Of a DNA stretch of 64,000 nucleotides, positions 9,944 through 17,210 are shown one piece after another (positions within the stretch are counted from its first letter, which is position 1; every line of letters begins with the position of its first letter). Origin of the DNA: Bacteroidales bacterium (GTDB lineage Bacteria; Bacteroidota; Bacteroidia; Bacteroidales; Lentimicrobiaceae); NCBI GenBank assembly GCA_024636955.1, contig JAGXGB010000044.1:37652-101651 (forward strand), read 5' to 3'. The notes beneath the pieces were generated by a model. It ran no database searches and was not told the origin of the DNA. It worked only from the letters and a program-made list of their open reading frames with translations. The position numbers were made by a program, and so were the translations under genes.

Positions 9944-12277
9944 ATGCTAAAAATCTACATCAGGTCAGCTATTAGGGTTCTAATCAGGAACAGAAGCATT
10001 ACGCTCATCAATATTGCCGGCCTGGCTATTGGCATGGCAATCTTTATTATGATTGCCCTTTATGTAAGTAATGAATTAACGGGTGACAAGTATCACGTAA
10101 ATCTCGAACGCATTGCGCGTGTTGAAACATCAGAGTTTGTTGCCCTGCCCATGCTCATGAAGAAAATGATTGGTACTGACCTGCCGGGAATAGAAAAGGT
10201 AGTCCGTATATCATACATGTATAATACAGCCTACCTATGGAACGGTAAGAACACGTTTAAAGTAAGTGATTTGCTTGTGGCCGACCCTGAAGTGCTTGAT
10301 GTTTTCAGCTTCAACCTGGTAAAAGGTAATCCGGCAACAGCCCTTAAGGAACCGCGTTCCCTGGTTATATCTGAATCAAATGCCCGTAAGTTTTTTGGCG
10401 ATGAAAATCCAATCGGGAAAACACTAAGGTATAACAGTACCTTCAACTTTGTAATTACCGGGGTTATGAGTGATCTGCCTTCAAACTCATCTATCTGGGC
10501 AGGTATGATCACCGGTGTTGATCTGGTAAAAGAGCTCGGCACGCCTGATTATCTGGATGATTATAATGATTGGAGTCATTATGTATTTGTGCTTCTTTCT
10601 CCTAACGTTTCTTTAACAGAAGGCAGAACGCAGATCCATAACAAGTTAAATAGGGAAATACAAGCCTTGATTGGTCAAAATGATTTTGTCATCGACTTTC
10701 GTCTAAACCCAATGAAGAGTCTGTATCTGAAAAAGGGAGCTCAAACCGACAGTTTACAACATGGTTCCAAACAAGTTATCATAACCTATCTCGCAATCGG
10801 TTTATTTATATTACTTATAGCTATAGTAAATTTTATCAATCTCTCTAATGCAGCTTCTTATAAAAGGAACCGGGAAATAGGGCTGAAAAAGATTGTGGGA
10901 GCCAGTAAAGGTTCTTTATTAGTTCAATTGCTTATTGAATCGGTATTGTTGAGTTTCATTTCGCTGGTGGTTGCATTGCTGCTTTTCCAGTTGCTATATC
11001 CACTTTTCAATAAATTAACCCTTGCCAATATCCATCCACGGGGTGTTTATAATACCGCAGGTTTGCTTCTATGCGTAGGTTTAGCTTTTATTACAGGAAT
11101 AACTGCAGGTTTGTATCCTGCTGTTTATCTGGCAAGGTTCAAACCCGCATACATCCTGAAAGGGTCAACAGAAAGCAGTAGGTCGGGAATTTACACCCGC
11201 CGGTTACTATTGATGTTTCAGTTTGCAATCTCGGTTATCCTAATTATTTCAGCGTGGGTAATATATCACCAGGTGCATTACGCCCGAAACATGGAATTAG
11301 GTTTTAATAAGCAACACATCGTTTATTTCTCCGGTCGCGGAAACATCCCATCTCATTACACTGCTTTCGCCGATGCAATAATGAAAATACCGGGCATACA
11401 ACAAATCGGAGTTACATCAGCAATGCCGGGATATTCAAATATGACCTGGGGGCCGAAGGTAGATGGAATCGACAGGCGCTTTGATGCCATAGCATGCGAT
11501 CCCGACTTTATTGAAATGCTTGAGCTGCAGCTTACTGAGGGACGCAATTTTATAAAAGGCTCTGAATCTGATATTAACAAAGCCTATATAGTGAACGAAA
11601 CATTTGTTAAACAATTTGAGCTAAAGTCGCCTTTAGGCATCAGCGTAAGGGAAGGTAAAATTGTGGGCGTAGTAAAAGATTTCACTTATCAGAAGGCAAA
11701 TAACATGATTGGCCCCATGGCAATGGTATATATGCCTGAATTAGCCCGACTTATTAGTATAAAGATTTCCCCTCATCAGGTGCCTCAAACTATTGCATCC
11801 ATTGAAAAAGTGTGGAACAACTTTGCACCCGGCGTTCCCTTTGAATATAGTTTCCTCGATGAATCATTTGATCGTCTTTACAAAAAAGAAGAAAGACTCT
11901 TTAACCTTTTCGGATACTTCTCACTACTTGCCGTAATAATTGCCTGTATGGGCATTGCAGGCCTTGCCCTGTACACTGCCCGTATAAAAACCCGTGAAAT
12001 AAGTATCCGTCGCGTTTACGGAGCACCTCAAAGTGCCATTGTAACCCTCATGTTTAAAGAGTTCGTAATCTGGCTTCAGCTGGCCGGTATCATTGCCTGG
12101 CCTGCTTCATACTATATCATGAATGAATGGCTGAGCCAATTCGCTTATCATATCCCAATCAAGTGGTGGATATTTATATCATCAACCATTGCGGCATCCC
12201 TGTTGGCGCTATCAGTTGTACTGTTTCATGCAATAAGAGTAATCCGAACCAATCCTTCGGTGGTGTTCAGGACGTAG
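9944..12277 (+). CDS. MacB/FtsX-type ABC transporter permease
   Basis: A 777-residue inner-membrane protein with two MacB-core/FtsX halves. The first transmembrane helix follows the typical opening (SITLINIAGLAIGMAIFIMI), then comes a periplasmic core domain and an FtsX cluster of helices (QVIITYLAIGLFILLIAIV ... REIGLKKIVGASKGSLLVQL). The second half repeats this (FGYFSLLAVIIACMGIAGLA ... REISIRRVYGAPQSAIVTLM). These permeases work with a separate MacB-like ATPase in efflux or lipoprotein and peptide handling; no ATPase gene adjoins it, so it is an orphan permease as is common in this phylum. The gene overlaps no neighbour. Confidence 0.9.
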   Translation: MLKIYIRSAIRVLIRNRSITLINIAGLAIGMAIFIMIALYVSNELTGDKYHVNLERIARVETSEFVALPMLMKKMIGTDLPGIEKVVRISYMYNTAYLWNGKNTFKVSDLLVADPEVLDVFSFNLVKGNPATALKEPRSLVISESNARKFFGDENPIGKTLRYNSTFNFVITGVMSDLPSNSSIWAGMITGVDLVKELGTPDYLDDYNDWSHYVFVLLSPNVSLTEGRTQIHNKLNREIQALIGQNDFVIDFRLNPMKSLYLKKGAQTDSLQHGSKQVIITYLAIGLFILLIAIVNFINLSNAASYKRNREIGLKKIVGASKGSLLVQLLIESVLLSFISLVVALLLFQLLYPLFNKLTLANIHPRGVYNTAGLLLCVGLAFITGITAGLYPAVYLARFKPAYILKGSTESSRSGIYTRRLLLMFQFAISVILIISAWVIYHQVHYARNMELGFNKQHIVYFSGRGNIPSHYTAFADAIMKIPGIQQIGVTSAMPGYSNMTWGPKVDGIDRRFDAIACDPDFIEMLELQLTEGRNFIKGSESDINKAYIVNETFVKQFELKSPLGISVREGKIVGVVKDFTYQKANNMIGPMAMVYMPELARLISIKISPHQVPQTIASIEKVWNNFAPGVPFEYSFLDESFDRLYKKEERLFNLFGYFSLLAVIIACMGIAGLALYTARIKTREISIRRVYGAPQSAIVTLMFKEFVIWLQLAGIIAWPASYYIMNEWLSQFAYHIPIKWWIFISSTIAASLLALSVVLFHAIRVIRTNPSVVFRT

Positions 12278-12294
12278 GCACCCTGCAGGACGTA

Positions 12295-12340
12295 GCCCTC
12301 ACCCCCCGGCCCCCTCCCCCAAAGGGGGATGGGGAGAAAA
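12295..12340. repeat. GC-rich hairpin repeat (CCCCCTCCCCC-AAA-GGGGGATGGGG)
   Basis: A strong imperfect stem-loop preceded by CCTCACCCCCCGGC, between the convergent permease and ATPase genes. Related copies with the same CCTCAC start lie at 14170-14206 and 14752-14790. No U-run follows on either strand, so it is more likely a dispersed repeat than a classical terminator, though it could stop transcription from both sides. Confidence 0.6.
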
Positions 12341-12376
12341 AACCACTTTTACCCTATATTTCACCGTATGATTTGA

Positions 12377-13732
12377 TTACATCATACCCAACACCTGATC
12401 AGGCAGGAAGATGTTATCCGCTGATTTCTTATTGCTTTTTAAAAATAGAACCGGCACAATCTTCTTGTTTTGGCTGAATGGTAATTTGTTTGCCTTTTCT
12501 GATAGTATTCTGAGTAAGCGCTCAGTATTCTCATCCTCACTCCATTTGCACTCACCTACCAGCAAGCTTTTACAATCGGCAGATAATGCTATAACATCTA
12601 TTTCCAGTTGTTCATCACGGGAAATGTTCCCCCACCAGCGTGAGGCTAAACCATATCGCTTACCCATAATTATCTGGCCACTTATCGCCCTGCGGCATAA
12701 AATCTCCCAATGCCATGATACATAGGAATTGAACCTCAGGGAAACTTCTTCCATTACAGCGTCTATTCTTCCCAGTTCTATCAATGACCTGTTGGGAACA
12801 ACAAACCTGAAATAATAGTCCATAAAAGGACCGGCCACTTTGTGCAGCCCTTTTTTACTGTTACGCGGACTTTCGCCGAAAGGAATTTCACGCTCAAGAT
12901 ATCCAAGAGATATAAGCTTTTCTAATGGCCCTGAGAGGCTTGTAGCAGGCTTGTTTGCTCTCACAGCAATTTCTGATAATCGGTTTGCACCATTACCGAT
13001 TAGCGAAAGCAGTGTAGATGCCTGCACAATATCACGCATGTCGTCAATAAACAATCGGTAAGGTTCTTCATAAAGTGTGCCCTGGGCATTAAGTAAATTG
13101 TACATGATGGCTTCCTGAAGCGAATTGCTTTGGAGGCGAATCTCCCAGTACCGCGGCACCCCTCCCCAAACTGCATATTCTTCAACTGCCTGAGGAGCTG
13201 AACATTCCAAAACTTCCTGAAAATACCTGATATGAATGGGCGCAAGTTTTAATATCTGACTGGCCCGCCCATACAATGGAGATGAGGAATCAAGCGTAAG
13301 ACCTTTCATAAGCTGTTGCGAGGACCCGCAGATGATAATATTATATTTGAGCTTTTTTGAATCCACCAGCTTTTGCATTAAAGCAGGAAGTTCAGGTGAA
13401 CTCTTAGCCAAATAAGGAAACTCATCAAGGCAAAGGGTAAAACGCTCGCTGGTGCGAATATTGAGGGCTTCGAAGAGTGCATACCAGTCGGGATAAATTA
13501 CATGATCAAAACCCTCAAACAGCAGCCCTATTTCTTTAGCAAGCAATGCAACCTGATGCGAAGGCTCGGTTTGGTCAGCCATATAATACACATCCGAAGA
13601 TGAAAGCACCTTTTTTATAAGGGTCGACTTCCCTAACCGCCTGCGGCCATAAACTACTACCAATGATGGCGATTCACCACTCAAAGCCGTTTCCAGCCTC
13701 TTTTTCTCTTCAATTCTGTCAACAAATTTCAT
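12377..13732 (-). CDS. Archaeal-type P-loop ATPase with C-terminal DUF234/PD-(D/E)XK-like domain
   Basis: A 451-residue protein. Walker A is GRRRLGKST (residues 29-37), with a Walker B-type acidic stretch FTLCLDEFPYL. A winged-helix segment (LSEIAVRANKPATSLSGPLEKLISLGYLERE) lies near 255-285. The C-terminal part has EIDVIALSADCKSLLVGECKW, the D-...-E-x-K core of a PD-(D/E)XK nuclease-like fold called DUF234. This family is abundant and variable in Bacteroidota and archaea; its function is unproven, with mobile-element or defence links proposed. Its promoter carries an inverted repeat (see 13738-13785), suggesting autoregulation. Confidence 0.85.
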   Translation of the reverse strand: MKFVDRIEEKKRLETALSGESPSLVVVYGRRRLGKSTLIKKVLSSSDVYYMADQTEPSHQVALLAKEIGLLFEGFDHVIYPDWYALFEALNIRTSERFTLCLDEFPYLAKSSPELPALMQKLVDSKKLKYNIIICGSSQQLMKGLTLDSSSPLYGRASQILKLAPIHIRYFQEVLECSAPQAVEEYAVWGGVPRYWEIRLQSNSLQEAIMYNLLNAQGTLYEEPYRLFIDDMRDIVQASTLLSLIGNGANRLSEIAVRANKPATSLSGPLEKLISLGYLEREIPFGESPRNSKKGLHKVAGPFMDYYFRFVVPNRSLIELGRIDAVMEEVSLRFNSYVSWHWEILCRRAISGQIIMGKRYGLASRWWGNISRDEQLEIDVIALSADCKSLLVGECKWSEDENTERLLRILSEKANKLPFSQNKKIVPVLFLKSNKKSADNIFLPDQVLGMM

Positions 13733-13737
13733 AGCTC

Positions 13738-13785
13738 AAACATTATGGAGTACAAAAATAATGTTTCTGCTACATAAATGCAAAA
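13738..13785 (-). promoter_or_regulatory. Promoter with overlapping inverted-repeat operator for the ATPase gene
   Basis: On the minus strand a TTG at 13781-13783 is separated by 20 bases from TATTTTTG (13753-13760), a good TTG-N20-TAnnTTTG promoter ending 20 bases before the ATG at 13732. Nine-base arms AAACATTAT (13738-13746) and ATAATGTTT (13758-13766) overlap the -7 box, as expected of an operator. The arms and the sequence CTGCTACATAAATGCAAA are shared with the orphan element at 5261-5316. Confidence 0.65.
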
Positions 13786-13860
13786 TTCTCATTAATATGC
13801 TTAACCAAAAATTACACTGTATTACCCAATGTTGACCTGGCATTAAAGAGTGAGTTGACT

Positions 13861-14073
13861 CTACGATGAAATTTCATTAACACGGAAAGAAACCTTACAT
13901 ATTACGCCGTACGATTTTATTTTGCCGTCTTTTACATGCACCTTCATGTCCTTAACATACACGGAATCAATATCGCGTATTGTTTTTGATACCTCTGTAA
14001 CTGCTTGTTGTATTGCATCTTCAATTCCCACCTCAGAGGAGGCGATAACTTCAATAACTTTTACGATTGCCAT
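13861..14073 (-). CDS. Dodecin family flavin-binding protein
   Basis: A 70-residue protein (MAIVKVIEVIASSEVGIEDA ... VSFRV) with the dodecin strand-helix-strand-strand layout and length (65-75 residues). Dodecins assemble into hollow dodecamers that bind riboflavin or FMN and buffer free flavin; the family also appears as calcium- or CoA-binding variants. The bacterial flavin-stacking Trp is not seen at the usual place (DSVYVKDMKVHVKDGKI), where Tyr is present instead, so the ligand may differ. It is monocistronic and followed by no partner. Confidence 0.88.
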   Translation of the reverse strand: MAIVKVIEVIASSEVGIEDAIQQAVTEVSKTIRDIDSVYVKDMKVHVKDGKIKSYGVICKVSFRVNEISS

Positions 14074-14169
14074 AACATATATTAATTTAAAAGTGAATAA
14101 TGTTAGTATAACCTTCGCTTGATAAAATTGTTTGTTATGAAACTAACCCTCACCAGAAAGAAATGGAAA

Positions 14170-14206
14170 CCCCCTCACCTTCCCTCCCATTGTAGAAGGG
14201 AGGATG
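14170..14206. repeat. GC-rich hairpin repeat, short copy
   Basis: CCCCTCACCTTCCCTCCC followed by ATTGTAGAA and GGGAGG forms a six-base stem. The CCTCAC leader is shared with the hairpins at 12295 and 14752, which marks one dispersed family. Confidence 0.45.
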
Positions 14207-14218
14207 AAGAGCCTTCAT

Positions 14219-14299
14219 ATATATAGAGTTGCAATTACAGCCGATATCCCATCGACTGCAGCATTTATATCCAAGATGTCAATGAACTTCAATTTATTA
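14219..14299. repeat. Long-repeat block R1 (homologous to 19620-19700)
   Basis: About 80 non-coding bases beginning ATATATAGAGTTGCAATTAC and containing CTGCAGCATT and CCAAGATGTCAA. The same block recurs at 19620-19700 at roughly 85-90 percent identity by eye. It is the left end of a longer duplicated arrangement that continues through the decamer hairpins and ends at a matching promoter (15133). Confidence 0.75.
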
Positions 14300-14310
14300 G
14301 ACAAGTATAA

Positions 14311-14404
14311 AGGCTAAAGGCTAAAGGCTAAAGTATAAAGTGGGGTTTGTTCCCAGAACCCAGAACTCAGAACCAATCTATGCCCTATGCCCTATGCCCT
14401 ATGC
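14311..14404. repeat. Composite heptamer array (inverse orientation, short)
   Basis: Reads AGGCTAA heptamers, then the linker AAGTATAAAGTGGGGTTTGT, then CCCAGAA/CTCAGAA heptamers, then CCCTATG heptamers. This is the reverse complement of the module order TTCTGGG - linker - TTAGCCT seen at 37.5, 43.8 and 63.8 kb. It is inserted between block R1 and the first decamer hairpin; copy R2 at 19.7 kb lacks it. Confidence 0.8.
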
Positions 14405-14442
14405 TAATACAATTATGATGCAATCATACCCGATTATTGAAA

Positions 14443-14541
14443 TTGTCCGGCGTTGTCCACCCCTTGTCAGGTTTTGGCAGTTAAATAACTGACATGATCA
14501 CTGCCACAGGGTGGACATGTCCGGACAGGTACCTGACAATA
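14443..14541. repeat. Decamer inverted-arm hairpin 1a
   Basis: Left arm GTCCGGCG-TTGTCCACCCC-TTGTCAGG, core TTTTGGCAGTTAAATAACTGACA, right arm GGGTGGACATGTCCGGACAGGTACCTGACAA with roughly ten-base steps. Each left word (GTCCGG, GTCCACCC, TTGTCAGG) has its complement in the right arm. The core TTTTGGCAG...AACTGACA is shared with hairpins 1b and 2, while the arm words are different. Confidence 0.7.
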
Positions 14542-14578
14542 AGGCAATTTTGATGCTAAAGCGATAAAAAAATGGAAA

Positions 14579-14682
14579 TGATACCTTTTGATACCCTGTG
14601 TCATGTTTTTTGGCAGAAAACAACTGACACGGGAACTGACACGAAGGTATCAAAGGGTATCAAAAGGTATCAAACGGTATAG
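14579..14682. repeat. Decamer inverted-arm hairpin 1b (GGTATCAAAA word)
   Basis: Left arm GATACCTTTTGATACCC is an exact 17-base reverse complement of part of the right arm, which is a run of decamers GGTATCAAAG, GGTATCAAAA, GGTATCAAAC. The core TTTTTTGGCAGAAAACAACT with two ACTGACACG steps lies between them. The flanks (TTTGATGCTAAAG before, TTTTGGCAGGTATTATTCCGG after) match those of hairpin 2 at 19.8 kb, where the decamer is GGCGACAAAA instead. Confidence 0.75.
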
Positions 14683-14751
14683 AATGTGACGTTTTGGCAG
14701 GTATTATTCCGGCGAGTAAAATGCGAATGCAGCCTGGTGGAATATCACCTC

Positions 14752-14790
14752 ATCCCCCCCGCCCCTTCTCCTCAAGTGAGAAGGGGAGCT
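14752..14790. repeat. GC-rich hairpin repeat inside the racemase remnant region
   Basis: CCCCTTCTC (14762-14770) and GAGAAGGGG (14778-14786) form a perfect nine-base stem, preceded by CCTCATCCCCCCC. It belongs to the same family as the repeat at 12295 and sits where the missing 5' part of the racemase gene would be. Confidence 0.6.
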
Positions 14791-14810
14791 TCAAAACCGA
14801 AAGCGGTGAA

Positions 14811-15122
14811 ATGAACTATCCTGAGATCATCATTTACAGCGTTAACATGGCAGAATTCCTGGCACCTATGAAACGAAAGGACTGGGATGATGCAGCCGCT
14901 TACCTGCTGGAGAAGATAAGGGCACTGAAACTTGCCGGTGCCGATTTTGCCGCCATTAGTGCCAATACCCCTCACCTGCTTTTTGAGAAGATCAAGGCCG
15001 ATTCACCCCTGCACCTGATAAGTATCGTGGAAGCAACACGCGAAGAGGCGTACGTCATTTTGAGCTCGCTATTGGGCGAAAGGAGGAATCTCATAATTAC
15101 TGAGCATTATTGCTTTATTTAA
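14811..15122 (+). pseudogene. Aspartate/glutamate racemase-family fragment
   Basis: The open frame encodes MNYPEIIIYSVNMAEFLAPM, then about 70 residues including WDDAAAYLLEKIRALKLAGA and DFAAISANTPHLLFEKI. This matches the internal region around residues 40-120 of Asp/Glu racemases (IVMYSVDFAEI ... GADFIVICTNTMH), with the catalytic Cys of CTNT replaced by Ser in ISANT. The N-terminal GLIGGMSWEST segment and the C-terminal half with the second Cys are absent. The frame ends inside DNA shared with the R2 repeat. I infer a decayed gene between repeat sequences; a functional short protein is unlikely. Confidence 0.65.
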
Positions 15123-15132
15123 AACACTTTTA

Positions 15133-15140
15133 TATATTTG
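15133..15140 (+). promoter_or_regulatory. Promoter -7 box at the end of repeat R1
   Basis: TATATTTG fits TAnnTTTG, 40 bases before the ATG at 15181. The preceding sequence TGAGCATTATTGCTTTATTT and ACACTTTTATATATTTG is almost identical to the promoter at 19960, so both copies of the long repeat end in the same promoter. Confidence 0.55.
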
Positions 15141-15180
15141 CCGGAACTAATAATCTTCAATTGAGGATAATTAGAAACAT

Positions 15181-16089
15181 ATGCAATTAAATACAAGCAA
15201 GATGTCACTGAAACAAACCATCCTCACAATAGTCCTCCTCTTATCAATATTCTCTTGCTTCGCTCAGGATAATGACTCTCTTCAGTTAAAAGCCAATTGG
15301 AAGAAGGGGGATGTTAAAGAATTGATCATCATTAAATCAAATCAATTGCAGATGGCCGATGGAACTCTTAATACACTTCCTGCTGATACAATTGAAGGAA
15401 GTTTTCTAATTACCGTTACTGATAAGAACGACAAAGGATATCTGGTAGAATGGAAAGTTAATTCAGATTTACCTGATAAAGAAGCATTTCCATATATGAC
15501 TGACTTTCTTTCTGAATACTACTACATCATACAGACTGATACAACCGGTCGATTCATTGAGCTCACTAACTGGAAAGAATTGTTGGAACGGGCTGATAAA
15601 TTAAGATCAATAATTTATGCTGAGATGAAAAAGGAAAAATTGGACAAAAGTGTTCTAGATGGGTTAATTAATTCTTTGTTACCTCAAAGTAAAGAAGGTG
15701 TAGAAAAAGAATGTAATATACTGACAGGCTTTTTTCATGGAATGTATGGAGAGTCAGTTTCTCTGAATGATTCAGTATCAGAAGAATCTATAACTGTCCC
15801 GCATCCATATATCACTGAAGGAGTTCCCGCAACAAAACGAACAATGACCAAACAGCTGGATAAAGAGAGAATCAGCATAACAGACGCAGTAATCTATGAT
15901 TATGACAAACTAAAAGAATTGCTTAAAGAGTATATGCTCGGAAAAGAATTTTCTGAAAGTAAAACGGAATCATCGAGCGAATGCATCTACAACCAACTAA
16001 CAGGTTGGGTTGAGAGTGTAACCTTTCATACTACAATGGCTACTAAGGACTTTAGGAGTGAGATGAATTTGAAATATTTGATTAGATAA
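15181..16089 (+). CDS. Secreted protein of unknown function
   Basis: A 302-residue protein with an N-terminal signal sequence (SLKQTILTIVLLLSIFSCFA). The ATG at 15202 (residue 8) is an alternative start that gives a more usual signal peptide. The body is hydrophilic, with a beta-rich half (ELIIIKSNQLQMADGTLNTL, IEGSFLITVTDKNDKGYLVE) and helical stretches, and has no motif I recognise. It resembles the DUF6263-type proteins of Bacteroidota in general layout, but I cannot confirm that. It follows the R1 repeat promoter directly. Confidence 0.7.
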   Translation: MQLNTSKMSLKQTILTIVLLLSIFSCFAQDNDSLQLKANWKKGDVKELIIIKSNQLQMADGTLNTLPADTIEGSFLITVTDKNDKGYLVEWKVNSDLPDKEAFPYMTDFLSEYYYIIQTDTTGRFIELTNWKELLERADKLRSIIYAEMKKEKLDKSVLDGLINSLLPQSKEGVEKECNILTGFFHGMYGESVSLNDSVSEESITVPHPYITEGVPATKRTMTKQLDKERISITDAVIYDYDKLKELLKEYMLGKEFSESKTESSSECIYNQLTGWVESVTFHTTMATKDFRSEMNLKYLIR

Positions 16090-16182
16090 AATCATTATAA
16101 ATGCCTCTGAGTGCTTGAGGAGATGCTTCCTATTGGGCTGTGAACAATCCATTCAGTTGCAAGTTTATTACAAAAATCAGGT

Positions 16183-16554
16183 ATGAAGAAAATTACACTC
16201 CTCTTTATTCTGCTGTCAGTCATGATTGTAAGCTTTGGCTTTCTTAATCAAACAGGCACAAATGAAGTTTATGTACTTGTAAAGTATAAAGCCCAGCCAA
16301 ATAAGAGCGAGCAGGCACTTGTTGCTCTGAAGAATCTCGTAAACAAGGTAAAGGAAGAACCCAATTACAAAAAGATTATCATCCACACTGATCCTGCTGA
16401 CCCGACCAACATCCTTCTTTACGAACACTGGGATGATGAAGCTTACTATACAGGCGATCACATGAACACTCCGCACCTGCAGAAATTTATTACTGACTCC
16501 CGCGAGTTTCTGGCAGGACCTCCAGAGATCACTTTCTGGAAGGTGGTTGGATAG
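16183..16554 (+). CDS. Antibiotic biosynthesis monooxygenase (ABM)-domain protein, exported
   Basis: A 123-residue protein with a signal peptide (residues 1-21) followed by one ferredoxin-like ABM domain of about 95 residues: VYVLVKYKAQPNKSEQALVA, then ILLYEHWDDEAYYTGDHMNT and PHLQKFI. The E-x-W-x-x-x-x-x-x-x-x-H pattern and terminal PPEITFWKVV are typical of YgiN/putative quinol monooxygenases. The signal peptide is unusual for the family and suggests a periplasmic role. The substrate is unknown. Confidence 0.85.
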   Translation: MKKITLLFILLSVMIVSFGFLNQTGTNEVYVLVKYKAQPNKSEQALVALKNLVNKVKEEPNYKKIIIHTDPADPTNILLYEHWDDEAYYTGDHMNTPHLQKFITDSREFLAGPPEITFWKVVG

Positions 16555-16610
16555 CTCATGCCTTGCCTCATGGACGTAGCCCGTCACCCCGGCCCATAGG
16601 ACATATTTAC

Positions 16611-16880
16611 TCAATCATCTTCATCATCATCAAAAGGAGGATTCGGCAGATTATTTAAGTTCCTTATGTACCTCTCTTCATCATGTGATTCATCAAATTT
16701 CATTGCTCGAAATATCTCCACGCTGATGCATTGAGCAATTAATTTCTTAGAATCCTGTTCGCTGTATCCCAGGCCGATCAACCTTTGCAGAGTTTTCTTT
16801 GTTTCAGGCGGATTATTGGCTTTAAGCTGATTATCAACTGCAGAGATGATAGTATCATGTAATATCTTGTTATATGCCAT
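16611..16880 (-). CDS. Small conserved acidic-tail protein
   Basis: An 89-residue soluble protein of mostly helical character (AYNKILHDTIISAVDNQLKA, IGLGYSEQDSKKLIAQCISV) with a proline/aspartate tail (NPPFDDDEDD). The pattern 'H-D-x-I-x-x-A-V-x-N-Q ... LGYSE-x-x-x-x-x-LI-x-x-I-x-x-E-I' is one I associate with DUF1841-like small proteins found across bacteria, but I am not certain of the family. It has no recognised enzymatic motif and is convergent with the ABM gene. Confidence 0.65.
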   Translation of the reverse strand: MAYNKILHDTIISAVDNQLKANNPPETKKTLQRLIGLGYSEQDSKKLIAQCISVEIFRAMKFDESHDEERYIRNLNNLPNPPFDDDEDD

Positions 16881-16931
16881 AGCTGGATGTTTTAGTGAAA
16901 CTGTTATTGGTTATCAAAAATAGTAATAAAA

Positions 16932-17145
16932 TTAAAGTTTCTCCACCTCCTCATCCACCGTATCCAAAATTGTCAGATGGAATGAATACTCAAACCACTT
17001 CCCGAATAATGCGAAGGTTCTTTTCTTTGGCCACTCGCTTTCATCTGTATACCAGTTATTCAACTGATCAGCAAATATCAGATCGAAATTCTTAGACAAC
17101 CACTTTTTGGCTGATTCTTCATCTTCAAAAATTAACTGGCTCGAT
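16932..17145 (-). pseudogene. 3' fragment of a gene cut by a hairpin repeat
   Basis: Reading leftward from the hairpin, an open frame encodes SSSQLIFEDEESAKKWLSKN, then FDLIFADQLNNWYTDESEWP, KKRTFALFGKWFEYSFHLTI and ends EEVEKL at a stop at 16932-16934. It has no plausible start: upstream it runs straight into the inverted repeat 17146-17209. The composition looks like genuine protein (alternating charged and aromatic residues), so I read it as the C-terminal part of a small hypothetical protein whose 5' end was lost to the repeat. Confidence 0.5.
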
Positions 17146-17209
17146 GAGATTCCTCACTCCGTTCAGAATGACTGGGTGCAGGTGCCTTTTGAGCGGAGAG
17201 AGGAATCTC
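17146..17209. repeat. Inverted repeat with GAGATTCCTC ends
   Basis: Arms GAGATTCCTCACTCCG (17146-17161) and CGGAGAGAGGAATCTC (17194-17209) pair at 15 of 16 positions around a loop with CAGAATGACTGGG. A related sequence with GGAATCTCA and CCGTCATTCCGAACTCCGC occurs at 44011-44160. It immediately follows the stop of the gene at 17211-19424 and could also act as its terminator. Confidence 0.65.
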
Positions 17210-17210
17210 C

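Noticed and set aside
12295..12340. Rho-independent terminator
   Set aside because: Strong stem but no T-run on either strand; it belongs to a dispersed repeat family.
12127..12477. Plus-strand frame across the end of the permease gene
   Set aside because: Out-of-frame shadow of the permease and the GC-rich repeat.
14443..14682. Retron or group II intron-like RNA
   Set aside because: Inverted arms are present, but no reverse transcriptase gene is nearby.
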